A stretch of DNA of 64,000 nt, from positions 41,188-105,187 of the forward strand of contig NZ_JAHWGP010000028.1 in NCBI RefSeq assembly GCF_020873915.1, written 5' to 3'. Below are positions 39,324 through 48,823 of this stretch, piece after piece. The position numbers and the translations under genes are program-made. The number at the start of each line of letters is the position of its first letter. The stretch's first letter is position 1. The notes beneath the pieces were generated by a model. It made no database searches. It had not been told where the DNA came from and saw nothing but the letters and a program-made list of their open reading frames with translations. The DNA is from Streptomyces sp. DH5 (lineage in GTDB: Bacteria > Actinomycetota > Actinomycetes > Streptomycetales > Streptomycetaceae).

Positions 39324-40175
39324 GTGGGATCTCTGCGCAATCCGGTCGGGCCGCTTCCCTCCTCCATCTACTGGCGACGGAGGGCCGTACTGCTGTCCGT
39401 ACTGGCCCTGTTGGCGTTGCTGGTCACCTGGGTGGTGGTCTCCGGCAGCGGGGGCGGTGGCGGCGGTGACAACGGTGCCAACGGCAAGAATCCCGCTCCG
39501 TCCATCACTCCCGGGCCGTCGGGTTCGGGTCCGGCGATCAGTCAGGCGCCGGGCGGACGCGACGAGTCGGGCGACGACGGCGGGTCCGGGGGTTCCGGCG
39601 GGTCCGGATCGTCGTCCGGGGCGGGCGACGACGGCGCGGGCGGCGACCCCGCGGACGTCGGCGGCGCCGGCGGATCGGGCGGTGGCGGCAGCGCGGGAGG
39701 CGGTTCCGAGGGCGGCACGTCGGCCGGGGTCGGCGCGGGCGACGCCCTTCCGGCCGGGTCCGGGACGGGGCTGCCCAAGTGCACCGCGAAGGCGGTGACG
39801 TTCAGCCTGCGCAGCGCACGCAACACGTACGAGCCCGGACAGACGCCGGCCTTCCTGCTGACCGCGAGGAACACCTCCGGCGGTGACTGCACCATCGATC
39901 TCGGGCCGGAGAGCACCGTGTTGACGGTGTCGCAGGCGAGTGGCGACGACGCGTTCTGGGCGTCGGACGACTGCCCGAAGGGCGCCCGCAGTCTGGTGTT
40001 CCGGGTGCCGGCGGGGGACAGCATCACCTACACGGTGAAGTGGGACCGCAAGGCGAGCGCGCCGGAGTGTGCGACGCCGAAGGCCGGTGCCGCCGGGGCG
40101 GGCACGTACCTGGTGGAGGCGAAGGCGCCGGGGTTCGACAAGGCGCGCACGTCGTTCGTGCTGGAAGCCGCCTGA
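39324..40175 (+). CDS. Membrane-anchored extracytoplasmic protein, unknown function
   Basis: A 283-aa protein. One N-terminal membrane helix (about residues 20-42, LLSVLALLALLVTWVVVS) anchors it; a long Gly/Ser-rich linker follows (about 45-150); the C-terminal 130 residues form a beta-sandwich-like domain with CTAKAVTFSLRSARNTYEPG and TPAFLLTARNTSGGDC, with four Cys likely in two disulfides. The GTG at 39324 (VGSLRNPVGPLP) is preferred to an upstream in-frame start at 39282. No enzymatic motif is visible; the domain looks like an adhesion or ligand-binding module. Confidence 0.88.
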   Translation: MGSLRNPVGPLPSSIYWRRRAVLLSVLALLALLVTWVVVSGSGGGGGGDNGANGKNPAPSITPGPSGSGPAISQAPGGRDESGDDGGSGGSGGSGSSSGAGDDGAGGDPADVGGAGGSGGGGSAGGGSEGGTSAGVGAGDALPAGSGTGLPKCTAKAVTFSLRSARNTYEPGQTPAFLLTARNTSGGDCTIDLGPESTVLTVSQASGDDAFWASDDCPKGARSLVFRVPAGDSITYTVKWDRKASAPECATPKAGAAGAGTYLVEAKAPGFDKARTSFVLEAA

Positions 40176-40193
40176 CCCGGCCGCGCACCCCGC

Positions 40194-40218
40194 CCCCGGC
40201 CCGCGACGGCCGGGGTTT
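40194..40218. terminator. Terminator hairpin between convergent genes
   Basis: CCCCGGCC (40194-40201) pairs with GGCCGGGG (40208-40215) over a 6-nt loop, followed by TTT. It lies between the stops of the secreted-protein gene and disA. Confidence 0.65.
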
Positions 40219-40219
40219 C

Positions 40220-41344
40220 CTACACGTACCGTTCGAGGATCGAGCTCTCCGCCAGCCGTGACAGCCCCTCGCGCACGCTCCGCGCCCGGGCCTCGCCCAC
40301 GCCGTCGACCGTCTGCAGGTCGTCCACGCTCGCCGCGAGCAGCTTCTGCAGCCCGCCGAAGTGCTCCACCAGCCGGTCGATGATCGCTCGGGGGAGCCTC
40401 GGTACCTTCGCCAGCAGCCGGAAGCCGCGCGGCGACACCGCCGAGTCCAGGGTCTCGGGGGAGCCCGTGTACCCGAGGGCGCGGGCCACCGTCGACAGCT
40501 CCAGCAGTTCCGCCTGGGGGAGCGCGTCCAGTTCGTGCAGGGCCTCGTCGACCGTGCGGGAGCGCTTGGCGGTGGGCTCGGGCACGTAGTCCCGCACGAT
40601 CAGTTCGCGCTCCGGTTCCACGCCCGCGATCAACTCGTCGAGCTGGAGGGCGAGAAGACGCCCGTCGGTGCCCAGTTCGACCACGTATTCGGCGATTTCG
40701 GTGGCGATGCGGCGCACCATCTCCAGCCGCTGCGCGACCGCCGAGACGTCCCGGACGGTCACCAGGTCCTCGATCTCCAGCGCCGACAGCGTGCCGGCCA
40801 CCTCGTCGAGGCGGAGCTTGTAGCGCTCCAGGGTGGCCAGTGCCTGGTTGGCGCGGGACAGGATGGCCGCGGAGTCCTCCAGGACCCGGCGGTGACCGTC
40901 GACGTACAGCGCGATCAGGCGCATCGACTGCGACACCGAGACGACGGGGAAGCCGACCTGCTTGGAGACGCGGTCGGCGGTGCGGTGCCGGGTGCCGGTC
41001 TCCTCGGTGGGGATGGTGGGGTCCGGCACGAGCTGGACGCCGGCCCGCAGGATCTTGGACAGGTCGGACGACAGCACGATGCCGCCGTCCAGCTTGCACA
41101 GTTCGCGCAGCCGGGTCGCGGTGAACTCGACGTCCAGCACGAAGCCGCCGCTGCACAGCGTCTCGACGGTCTTGTCGAAGCCGAGCACGATGAGCCCGCC
41201 GGTGTTGCCGCGGAGCACGCGCTCCAGGCCGTCACGCAGGCTGGTGCCCGGCGCCACGGCGCTCAGCGAGGCGCGCATCAGGCCATCGGAACCGGCACTC
41301 CCACCGGACTTTCCGGGAGCCGCCGCCCGGTCGTTGGCTGCCAC
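40220..41344 (-). CDS. disA: DNA integrity scanning diadenylate cyclase DisA
   Basis: A 374-aa enzyme making cyclic di-AMP, which in Streptomyces controls osmotic balance and cell-wall hydrolase genes. The N-terminal DAC domain has LDGGIVLSS with Asp86 and RHRTADRV with Arg119-His120-Arg121. The classical DGA motif reads DGG here. A helical linker follows, and the C-terminal RuvA-like helix-hairpin-helix domain, [20 protein letters not shown], binds branched DNA. Start is GTG at 41344. It lies 137 nt downstream of radA, whose product binds DisA in other bacteria. Confidence 0.96.
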   Translation of the reverse strand: MAANDRAAAPGKSGGSAGSDGLMRASLSAVAPGTSLRDGLERVLRGNTGGLIVLGFDKTVETLCSGGFVLDVEFTATRLRELCKLDGGIVLSSDLSKILRAGVQLVPDPTIPTEETGTRHRTADRVSKQVGFPVVSVSQSMRLIALYVDGHRRVLEDSAAILSRANQALATLERYKLRLDEVAGTLSALEIEDLVTVRDVSAVAQRLEMVRRIATEIAEYVVELGTDGRLLALQLDELIAGVEPERELIVRDYVPEPTAKRSRTVDEALHELDALPQAELLELSTVARALGYTGSPETLDSAVSPRGFRLLAKVPRLPRAIIDRLVEHFGGLQKLLAASVDDLQTVDGVGEARARSVREGLSRLAESSILERYV

Positions 41345-41481
41345 TGCACTCCTCCGGTCGCAGGTTCTGGGCGCCCCCGTTCAGGGACTGTCGTTCGGAT
41401 CGGGCCGGGCTCGCGTGCCCTGACGAACGAGGGACCCCCACCGCACTCGGTTCGTACGGACGGGCGAGACCTGGGCAAAGT

Positions 41482-42891
41482 CTACCGGCGGTCCTCCGTC
41501 TCCTGTGGGGCCTCTCGGCGACGGGAGCGCGGAAGGACGCGCAGCGCCTCCCCCATGTTCGCGACCTCCAGCACCTTCATGCCCGGCGGGACCTTGCCCG
41601 GGTCGCCCGGTACCAGGGCGTGGGTGAAGCCCAGGCGGTGGGCCTCGGCGAGCCTGCGCTGCACGCCCGTGACCCGTCTCACCTCTCCGGCGAGGCCGAC
41701 CTCGCCGATCGCGACCAGGTTCTTCGGCAGCGGGGTGTCGCTCGCGGCCGACGCCAGCGCCAGGGCGACGGCCAGGTCCGCGGCCGGTTCCGTCAGCCTC
41801 ACCCCGCCGACCGTGGCGGAGTAGATGTCCCGTTTGCCCAAGGCGCTGATGCGGCCGCGCTGTTCCAGCACCGCCAGCATCATCGACACGCGGGAGGTCT
41901 CCAGACCGGACGTGGTGCGCCGGGGGGAGGGGATCTGCGAGTCGACGGTGAGCGCCTGCACCTCGGCGACCAGGGGGCGGCGGCCCTCCAGGGTGACGGT
42001 CAGGCAGGTCCCCGGGACCGGTTCGTCGCGACGGGTCAGGAAGAGCCCGCTGGGGTCCGCCAGGCCCGTGATGCCCTCGTCGTGCAGTTCGAAGCAGCCG
42101 ACCTCGTCCGTCGTGCCGTAGCGGTTCTTGACGCCGCGCACCAGGCGCAGCCGCGCGTGCCGGTCGCCCTCGAAGTGCAGCACCACGTCCACCAGGTGCT
42201 CCAGCAGGCGCGGCCCGGCGATCGCGCCGTCCTTGGTGACGTGGCCCACCAGGAGCGTGGACATCCCGCGTTCCTTGGAGGCCCGGATCAGGGCGCCCGC
42301 CACCTCGCGGACCTGGGCCATGCCGCCCGGGGCCCCGTCGATCTCCGGGGACGCCACCGTCTGCACCGAGTCCATGATCAGCAGGGACGGCTTCACCGCG
42401 TCCAAGTGGCCGAGCACGGCGGCCAGGTCCGTCTCGGCCGCGAGGTACAGGTGGTCGTCGATGGCGTGGATGCGGTCGGCGCGCAGCCGGACCTGGCTCG
42501 CCGACTCCTCGCCCGTGACGTACAGGGTGGGGTGCTCCGCGCTCGCCGACTTGGCCGCGACGTCAAGCAGCAGCGTGGACTTGCCCACACCCGGCTCGCC
42601 CGCGACCAGCACCACCGCGCCGGGCACGAGGCCCCCGCCGAGCACCCGGTCCAGCTCGGGCACGCCGGTGGGGCGGGCGGTGGCCTGCCGGCCGTCGACC
42701 TGGCCGATGGGCAGGGCGGAGGTGGTGACCCGCCCGGGCGTCGTCGTGCGGACCGCGGGCGTGCCGTACTCCTCGACCGTCCCCCAGGTCTGGCACTCGG
42801 GGCAGCGGCCGAGCCACTTGGCCGTCTGCCAGCCGCACTCGGTGCAGCGGTAGGACGGACGGTCCTTGGAGGTCTTGGTTCGGGCAGCCAT
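41482..42891 (-). CDS. radA: DNA repair protein RadA
   Basis: A 469-aa branch-migration ATPase for recombination. A zinc ribbon at the N-terminus (YRCTECGWQTAKWLGRCPEC) is followed by a RecA-like core with GEPGVGKSTLL, the RadA signature KNRYGTTDE, and a Lon-like C-terminal domain containing ALASAASDTPLPKNLVAIGE. It stands upstream of disA on the same strand. The ATG at 42891 (MAARTKTSKD) is clear, with the promoter in the 170-bp divergent spacer. Confidence 0.97.
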   Translation of the reverse strand: MAARTKTSKDRPSYRCTECGWQTAKWLGRCPECQTWGTVEEYGTPAVRTTTPGRVTTSALPIGQVDGRQATARPTGVPELDRVLGGGLVPGAVVLVAGEPGVGKSTLLLDVAAKSASAEHPTLYVTGEESASQVRLRADRIHAIDDHLYLAAETDLAAVLGHLDAVKPSLLIMDSVQTVASPEIDGAPGGMAQVREVAGALIRASKERGMSTLLVGHVTKDGAIAGPRLLEHLVDVVLHFEGDRHARLRLVRGVKNRYGTTDEVGCFELHDEGITGLADPSGLFLTRRDEPVPGTCLTVTLEGRRPLVAEVQALTVDSQIPSPRRTTSGLETSRVSMMLAVLEQRGRISALGKRDIYSATVGGVRLTEPAADLAVALALASAASDTPLPKNLVAIGEVGLAGEVRRVTGVQRRLAEAHRLGFTHALVPGDPGKVPPGMKVLEVANMGEALRVLPRSRRREAPQETEDRR

Positions 42892-43062
42892 GCGGAAAAG
42901 GTAACCGCACGCTCTGACAACGGGACGTCCGCACTCTCACCGGGCACGCCCGCGACCGGTGGCGAAAGGTTCCTGCCCCTATTGAGGGATCGTTTCACCC
43001 GTACGGATTAAAAGTGCGCAGGGCTCCTGAAGGGGCCGCCCCGAGGCGCCTACGGTCGCCGG

Positions 43063-44838
43063 ATGACGAGCAGCGGCCCCCAGACCCCGACCCGTACGAC
43101 CGGAGCCCGCCGGACGCACCGGGAAGGGCGCGACCGCGGGGCCGCGCGCACCCTGGCGAGGCGGCCGGACGCCCGCTACGAACCCCATCTGGACGGCCTG
43201 TTCACCTACTGCCTGTCCGTGCTGTGCGACCACGACGCGGCGACCGCCGCCCTGGCCGACGTCCTCGCCCTCGCCGAGCGCCGCGGCCGGCACGTCCCCG
43301 ACGAACTCGGCAGCCGCAGGGCCTGGCTGTACGCCCTGGCCCGCTGGGCCTGTCTGCGCAGGCTCACCGAGGCCGGACGCGGGCGCCGGGCCGGCCACGC
43401 GGTGAGCCGCACCGGCCGCCGGCGTGCGGCGGACACCGCCGCACCGGCCGTCCCGGAGGAGGAGCGCGAGCGGCGCCGCGGCGAACTGGCCGCACTGGCG
43501 TGGCCGGAGGCCGCCGGCACCACCCCGGAGCAGCGCGAGGCGCTCGAACTCGCCGTGCGCCACCATCTCGCCGCACACGAGGTCGCCTCCGTGCTCGGCA
43601 TGGAACCGGCCGCCGCGCGTGCGCTGCTCGCCACCGCCGCCTGCGAGGTGGAACGCACCCGCGCGGCGCTCGCCGTCGTGGAGGACGGCACCTGCCCCGG
43701 CGTGGCGCACCTCACCGGCGACCGGCGGCTCGTGCTCAGCGCGACGCTGCGCCAGGAACTCGTCCGGCACGTCGACGACTGCCCGCGCTGCCGCCGCAGC
43801 GCCGAGCGGGCCGTACCGGGCCGCTGGCCGGGCACCAGCGTCACCCCGGACGCGCTGCCCGTCCTGCCGGCACCCGGTGCGGAGCTGCACGCCGCCCTGG
43901 CGCACGCCCCGCGCACGCGGGGCACCGCGCCCCGTTTCGACCGCCGCGGATTCCCCCTGGACCCCAAGGACCGGATCGCGCGCCGCGACCGGCTGCGCAC
44001 GCGGGCCGTCACGACGACCGTGATCGCCACCGTCGTCGCCGCGCCGGTGCTGGCGCTGTGGGCGGCCTACCGCGGCACCCCGACCGGAGAGGCCCACGAC
44101 GGCCGCTCCGTCTCCGCGCGGGAGGACGGCGGGACCGTCGACCTCGACGGCCAGGAGGCGGGCGCCGGTTACGAGAACACCGGCAACGCCGGTACCCGCC
44201 CCGGCCCCCGCTTCGGCGAGGACGGCGACGCGGACGTGTCGGTGGAGGTCGTCGCTGCCGCCGGCGCGGGGAGCGAGGGCGCGGCCACGCTCGGCGTCAC
44301 GGCCGGGCACAGCGGCGGCACCACGCTGATCACCCTCACCGCGACGGGCTCCGAACCGGTCCGCTGGTCGGTGTCCACGGGAGCGCCGTGGCTGTATCCG
44401 AGCCGCTCCTCGGGAACACTCGCCCCCGGCGAGTCGGTGACGGTCCGGGTGCACGTCGACCAGCTGCGCGAACCGTCGGGCCACTGGAGCGCGACCGTGG
44501 CGATCGCCCCGTCCGGCTCGGTCGTCACCATCGACGGCTACGGCACCGCCACCGGCGGCGGCACGCCCTCCGGCCACCCGGGCGGACCCGGCACCGAGCA
44601 CCCCGGCACCCCGAGCGGGCCGCCTCCGCCGTCGCCGGACCCGGCACCCACCACACCGGCGCCGTCGGACCCCACGCCGGACGACCCGCCGACCTCGCCC
44701 GGACCGGAGCCGACGGACGGCGGCCCCACACCCACCGGACCGACGCCCGGCGAGCCGGTGCCCACCGGCGCGGGGACGGCCCCGGACGGCGCTCCGCCAC
44801 CCGCCGGGGGCGACGACGCGAGTCCTTCGACCCCGTGA
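43063..44838 (+). CDS. Sigma-like / ZAS / BACON-domain fusion membrane protein
   Basis: A 591-aa protein of unusual layout. Residues 35-200 resemble an ECF sigma factor: a region 2-like helical block (HLDGLFTYCLSVLCDHDAAT) and a region 4-like block (TTPEQREALELAVRHHLAAH, EVASVLGMEPAAARALL). Residues 232-244 carry HVDDCPRC, the H-x3-C-x2-C of zinc anti-sigma proteins. A membrane helix lies at about 315-336. Outside, about 400-490, is a beta-sandwich with the BACON-like WSVSTGAPWLYPSRSSGTLA and ESVTVRVHVD. The last 90 residues are Pro/Thr-rich. Function is inferred as signal transduction across the membrane. Confidence 0.85.
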   Translation: MTSSGPQTPTRTTGARRTHREGRDRGAARTLARRPDARYEPHLDGLFTYCLSVLCDHDAATAALADVLALAERRGRHVPDELGSRRAWLYALARWACLRRLTEAGRGRRAGHAVSRTGRRRAADTAAPAVPEEERERRRGELAALAWPEAAGTTPEQREALELAVRHHLAAHEVASVLGMEPAAARALLATAACEVERTRAALAVVEDGTCPGVAHLTGDRRLVLSATLRQELVRHVDDCPRCRRSAERAVPGRWPGTSVTPDALPVLPAPGAELHAALAHAPRTRGTAPRFDRRGFPLDPKDRIARRDRLRTRAVTTTVIATVVAAPVLALWAAYRGTPTGEAHDGRSVSAREDGGTVDLDGQEAGAGYENTGNAGTRPGPRFGEDGDADVSVEVVAAAGAGSEGAATLGVTAGHSGGTTLITLTATGSEPVRWSVSTGAPWLYPSRSSGTLAPGESVTVRVHVDQLREPSGHWSATVAIAPSGSVVTIDGYGTATGGGTPSGHPGGPGTEHPGTPSGPPPPSPDPAPTTPAPSDPTPDDPPTSPGPEPTDGGPTPTGPTPGEPVPTGAGTAPDGAPPPAGGDDASPSTP

Positions 44839-44849
44839 CCGCGGCGGTG

Positions 44850-45725
44850 TCAGGCCGGGTCCGCCGGGTGCGGCGCCAGCAGCGGCAGCTGCGACGCCAG
44901 CCGCTCCTCGCACAGCTCGACCAGACGGTCGTAGCCGGCCTTGCCCATCAGCTCGGTCAGCTCCGCGCGGTAGGAGACGTACACCGGGTCCCCGGCGCCG
45001 TGCGCCGAGGTGGCCGAGGTGCACCACCAGTGCAGGTCGTGCCCGCCGGGGCCCCAGCCGCGGCGGTCGTACTCACCGATCGACACCTGGAGCACACGCG
45101 TGTCGTCGGGCCGGTCGATCCACTCGTAGGTCCGCCGCACCGGCAGCTGCCAGCACACGTCCGGCTTGGTCTCCAGCGGCTCGCGGCCCTCCTTGAGGGC
45201 CAGGATGTGCAGCGAGCAGCCCATGCCGCCCGCGAATCCCGGCCGGTTCTGGAAGATGCACGAGCCCTGGAACGGCCGGGTCTGACGGTCGCCGTCCTCG
45301 TCCTCGGAGACCCAGCCGTCGCGCGTGCCCTCGGCGTGGTGCTGCCAGATGTCCGGTGTGAGCCTCGCCACATGTCCGGCGACCCGCTTCTCGTCGTCCT
45401 CGTCGGAGAAGTGGGCACCCAGGGTGCAGCACCCGTCGTCCGCGCGGCCGGCCTGGATGCCCTGGCAGCCGCTGCCGAAGATGCAGTTCCAGCGAGAGGT
45501 CAGCCATGTCAGATCGCAGCGGAAGACCTGCTCGTCGTCCGCCGGATCAGGGAATTCCACCCATGCGCGGGCGAAGTCCAGGCCCTGCTCGTCGTCCACC
45601 GGCGGTGCCGCTGCCGGCGTCCGCGGTGCTGTCACCCGCGAAGGACCCCCGGACCGTCCGGCCAGTTTCTCCTTCTTGGCCTTCTTGTCCGTCTTTTCGT
45701 CCTTCGTCTTTTTCGTCTTTGGCAC
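44850..45725 (-). CDS. Cysteine-rich protein of unknown function
   Basis: A 291-aa protein. The first 45 residues are very basic ([18 protein letters not shown]). The core has clustered cysteines: [64 protein letters not shown], and WWCTSATSA. The spacing suggests a metal- or Fe-S-binding protein, comparable to the zinc/iron-chelating YkgJ-like group, though I cannot assign it. The GTG start at 45725 follows GGACGG. It converges on the BACON-fusion gene with 11 bp between the stops. Confidence 0.8.
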   Translation of the reverse strand: MPKTKKTKDEKTDKKAKKEKLAGRSGGPSRVTAPRTPAAAPPVDDEQGLDFARAWVEFPDPADDEQVFRCDLTWLTSRWNCIFGSGCQGIQAGRADDGCCTLGAHFSDEDDEKRVAGHVARLTPDIWQHHAEGTRDGWVSEDEDGDRQTRPFQGSCIFQNRPGFAGGMGCSLHILALKEGREPLETKPDVCWQLPVRRTYEWIDRPDDTRVLQVSIGEYDRRGWGPGGHDLHWWCTSATSAHGAGDPVYVSYRAELTELMGKAGYDRLVELCEERLASQLPLLAPHPADPA

Positions 45726-45820
45726 CCGTCCAGGGTAAGTCGACCGCGCCCGGGTCCGGGACCGGCCCGGCTGCCGCGGAGGGGGCAACACGCCGCGCTT
45801 CGGGCAGTAGCGTTCCGTAC

Positions 45821-46753
45821 ATGAGACTCGGTGTCCTCGACGTGGGTTCGAACACGGTGCATCTGCTGGTGGTGGACGCGCACCCCGGCGCCTGTCCACT
45901 GCCCGCGCACTCGCACAAGGCCGAACTGCGCCTCGCCCAGCTCCTCGACGACAGCGGGGCGATCGGCGCCGACGGGGTGGACCGGCTGATCGCGGTCGTC
46001 CGGGAGGCGCTCCAGGCGGCCGAGGACAAGGGCGTCGAGGAACTGCTGCCGTTCGCGACCTCGGCGGTGCGCGACGCGGGCAACGCCGACGAGGTCCTCG
46101 CCCGTGTGCGGGAGGAGACCGGGGTCGGGCTCCAGGTGCTCAGCGGCGCCGAGGAGGCCCGGCTCACCTTCCTCGCCGCGCGCCGCTGGTACGGCTGGTC
46201 GGCCGGGAGACTGCTCGTCGTCGACATCGGCGGCGGCTCCCTGGAGATCGCCTACGGCATGGACGAGGAGCCCGGCACGGCGGTGTCGCTGCCGCTCGGC
46301 GCCGGCCGCCTCACCGCCGGCTGGCTGCCCGCCGACCCGCCCGAGGCGGACGACGTCCGCGCCCTGCGCCGCCATGTGCGCACCGAGATAGCGCGCACGG
46401 TGGGGGACTTCACCCGTCTCGGTGTCCCCGACCACGTGGTGGCCACCTCCAAGACCTTCAAGCAGCTCGCCCGCCTGGCGGGCGCCGCCCGCTCCACCGA
46501 GGGCCTGTACGTGCAGCGCGAGCTGAAGCGGGAGTCCCTGGAGGCGTGGGTGCCGAGGCTCGCCGCCATGACGGCCGCCGAGCGCGCGGAACTCCCCGGC
46601 GTCTCCGAGGCCCGCGCGGGTCAGCTGCTGGCAGGGGCCCTGGTCGCGGAGGGCGTGATGGACCTGTTCGGCATCGAACGCCTGGAGATCTGCCCCTGGG
46701 CCCTGCGGGAGGGCGTCATACTCCGCCGTCTGGACCACATGGGCGAGGGGTGA
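45821..46753 (+). CDS. Ppx/GppA phosphatase family protein
   Basis: A 310-aa member of the exopolyphosphatase / pppGpp phosphatase family. ASKHA motifs: [17 protein letters not shown] at the start, [16 protein letters not shown], and [15 protein letters not shown] for the second phosphate loop. The short form without a C-terminal HD domain is typical of actinobacterial Ppx1-type proteins. It either trims polyphosphate or hydrolyses pppGpp; motifs do not decide. ATG at 45821 lies directly before MRLGVLDVG. Confidence 0.92.
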   Translation: MRLGVLDVGSNTVHLLVVDAHPGACPLPAHSHKAELRLAQLLDDSGAIGADGVDRLIAVVREALQAAEDKGVEELLPFATSAVRDAGNADEVLARVREETGVGLQVLSGAEEARLTFLAARRWYGWSAGRLLVVDIGGGSLEIAYGMDEEPGTAVSLPLGAGRLTAGWLPADPPEADDVRALRRHVRTEIARTVGDFTRLGVPDHVVATSKTFKQLARLAGAARSTEGLYVQRELKRESLEAWVPRLAAMTAAERAELPGVSEARAGQLLAGALVAEGVMDLFGIERLEICPWALREGVILRRLDHMGEG

Positions 46754-46843
46754 AGCAGCGCCGGAGCCGGGCGGCCGGGGGAGCCGGGGCCGGGGCCCGG
46801 CGGCCACCGCGCCACCCCGCGCGACCGGCGCGCCCGGCTATGG

Positions 46844-46864
46844 CGCTCGCCACAACGGCGAGCG
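46844..46864 (+). terminator. Terminator-like hairpin after the Ppx/GppA gene
   Basis: CGCTCGCC (46844-46851) pairs with GGCGAGCG (46857-46864) with loop ACAAC. It stands 43 nt before the next start on the same strand. Confidence 0.55.
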
Positions 46865-46907
46865 GGCACCCCGCACCGACCCGACCCCACCCCGTAACCT
46901 GAGGCTC

Positions 46908-47747
46908 GTGGCAGAACCAAGGGACGTAGTCCGCATCCCGGAGGCGAAGGTCGCCCTGTCGACGGCCTCCGTCTACCCGGAGTCGACGGCGACGGCCTTC
47001 GAGATCGCCGCGCGCCTCGGGTACGACGGCGTGGAGGTCATGGTGTGGACCGATCCGGTCAGCCAGGACATCGAGGCCCTGCGCAGACTCAGCGACTACC
47101 ACCGCATCCCCGTCCTCGCCGTCCACGCCCCGTGCCTGCTCATCACGCAGCGCGTGTGGTCCACCGACCCCTGGACCAAACTCCAGCGGGCCAGGACGGC
47201 CGCGGAGAGGCTCGGCGCCGGCACGGTCGTCGTCCACCCCCCGTTCCGCTGGCAGCGGCAGTACGCGCGTGACTTCGTCGACGGCATCTGGCGGATGGCG
47301 GACGAGACGGACGTGCGGTTCGCGGTGGAGAACATGTACCCCTGGCGCTACCGCGACCGCGAGATGCTCGCGTACGCCCCCGACTGGGACGTCACCAAAG
47401 AGGACTACCGTCACTTCACGATCGACCTCAGCCACGCCTCGACCGCCCGCGCCGACACCCTGCGGATGATCGACCGCATGGGCGACCGTCTCGGTCACGT
47501 GCACCTCGCCGACGGCAAGGGCTCCGCCAAGGACGAGCACCTGGTGCCCGGCCGCGGCGACCAGCCCTGCGCGGAGGTGCTGGAGGGCCTCGCGCGCAGC
47601 GGCTTCGACGGCCACGTCGTCATCGAGGTCAACACCCGCCGGGCGATGTCGAGCGCGGAGCGCGAGGCCGACCTGGCCGAGGCGCTGGCGTTCACCCGCC
47701 TGCACCTGGCCTCCGCCGGCTCCGCGATCCGGGTGCCCCGCAGGTGA
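46908..47747 (+). CDS. Sugar phosphate isomerase/epimerase family protein
   Basis: A 279-aa TIM-barrel protein of the xylose isomerase-like (AP endonuclease 2) fold. Conserved positions include [52 protein letters not shown] and HVHLADGKG followed by [10 protein letters not shown], which carry the metal-binding Glu, Asp, His and Glu. The substrate is not determined. The start is GTG at 46908. Its stop overlaps the GTG of the TetR gene, so that regulator may respond to the pathway. Confidence 0.88.
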   Translation: MAEPRDVVRIPEAKVALSTASVYPESTATAFEIAARLGYDGVEVMVWTDPVSQDIEALRRLSDYHRIPVLAVHAPCLLITQRVWSTDPWTKLQRARTAAERLGAGTVVVHPPFRWQRQYARDFVDGIWRMADETDVRFAVENMYPWRYRDREMLAYAPDWDVTKEDYRHFTIDLSHASTARADTLRMIDRMGDRLGHVHLADGKGSAKDEHLVPGRGDQPCAEVLEGLARSGFDGHVVIEVNTRRAMSSAEREADLAEALAFTRLHLASAGSAIRVPRR

Positions 47748-48616
47748 CCGGCGTGACCGCGAGCGACGGCCTGGGCGCATCGGCGTCGGGCGCCTCGACC
47801 CCGGGTGCTTCGACCTTGGGTGCTTCGGCGTCGGGCGCTTCGACCTTGGGTGCTTCGGCGTCGGGTGCCTCGACCCCGGGTGCTTCGGCGTCGGGTGCCT
47901 CGGCCCAGGGTGCTTCGGCGTCGGGTGCCTCGGCCCAGGGCGCTTCGGCGTCGGGTGCCTCGGCCCAGGGCGCTTCGGCGTCGGGCGCCCCGACCCCGGG
48001 CGCCTCCGGCCGGGGCGACGACACCCCCCGGCGCCGCGGCCGCCCGCCGCGCACGGAGGCGGGCGGCACCCGGGACCGCATCCTCGACGCGGCCCGCGAG
48101 GAGTTCTCCGCACGGGGGTACGACAAGACGTCCGTGCGGGGCATCGCCAAGTCGGCCGGGGTCGACTCCGCGCTGGTGCACCACTACTTCGGCACCAAGG
48201 AGCAGGTCTTCGAGGCCGCCGTCGAGGTCGCCTTCGCACCGGCCTTCGCCGTGCGGGACACCCTCGTCGACGGCCCTCTGGAGGAGGCCGGCGAGCGGAT
48301 GACCCGCATGATCATCGGGCTCTGGGAGAACCCGGTCACCCGCGCCCCGCTGCTCGCGATCGTCCGCTCCGCCGTCAACAACGAGACGGCCGCCGCGGTC
48401 TTCCGCCGCCTCGTCGCCGGTCAGTTGCTGCGCCGGATCGCCGGGCGGCTCGACGTGCCGGACGCGGAGCTGCGGGCCGAGCTCGCCGCCGCCCAGTTGG
48501 TCGGGATCGCGATGGTCCGGTACGTGATCAAGGTGGAGCCGCTGGCCTCCGCGGACGCCGAGCAGATCATCGCGCGGGTGGCGCCGGTCGTGCAGGGGCA
48601 CCTCACCGGCGGCTGA
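47744..48616 (+). CDS. TetR-family regulator with a long N-terminal pentapeptide-repeat tail
   Basis: A 290-aa TetR protein. The DNA-binding domain begins only near residue 108: [20 protein letters not shown], then [20 protein letters not shown] with the HTH, and [16 protein letters not shown]. In front lie sixteen tandem pentapeptides (residues 11-90), mostly Gly-Ala-Ser-Ala/Thr-Ser/Pro/Leu/Gln. The GTG at 47744 overlaps the isomerase stop (GTGA). The ligand and targets are unknown; the C-terminal domain resembles TetR proteins with the TetR_C_17-like helical half. Confidence 0.88.
   Translation: MTGVTASDGLGASASGASTPGASTLGASASGASTLGASASGASTPGASASGASAQGASASGASAQGASASGASAQGASASGAPTPGASGRGDDTPRRRGRPPRTEAGGTRDRILDAAREEFSARGYDKTSVRGIAKSAGVDSALVHHYFGTKEQVFEAAVEVAFAPAFAVRDTLVDGPLEEAGERMTRMIIGLWENPVTRAPLLAIVRSAVNNETAAAVFRRLVAGQLLRRIAGRLDVPDAELRAELAAAQLVGIAMVRYVIKVEPLASADAEQIIARVAPVVQGHLTGG
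47774..48013 (+). repeat. Coding minisatellite: sixteen 15-bp units
   Basis: Sixteen units of 15 bp in frame with the TetR gene, for example GGTGCTTCGGCGTCG and GGTGCCTCGGCCCAG. Types alternate in 30-bp higher-order pairs in the second half. The units use GCT and TTG codons rarely seen elsewhere in the window. Confidence 0.92.
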
Positions 48617-48712
48617 GGCGCCGCGCCCACCCTTCGGCGAGTTGCGCGGGCCCCGGCGAGTTGCGCGGGCGTCGGCGAGGCGCGCCTCCCGCCCGGGCCG
48701 GACTGAGACATT

Positions 48713-48730
48713 CGTCCCGCATTGCGGACG
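48713..48730. promoter_or_regulatory. Short palindrome upstream of ilvD
   Basis: CGTCC-CGCATTGC-GGACG, arms of 5 bp, centred 102 nt before the ilvD start. It lies upstream of a possible -10 (TACGCT at about 48761). A candidate operator for amino-acid control, by position only. Confidence 0.35.
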
Positions 48731-48823
48731 CCTCGTCCCGCTCTCTGGATGACCGGCGTACGCTCGGGTGCAGTCAGAACTCTCTGGCCGAGACTCCCCG
48801 AAGGTCTGAAGGAGCGAGCGACG

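Noticed and set aside
38496-41156. An 886-codon open frame on the lower strand
   Set aside because: Only the last part, from 39149 down, codes for the PAP2 phosphatase; the upstream part is opposite or out of frame with disA and the anchored secreted protein gene.
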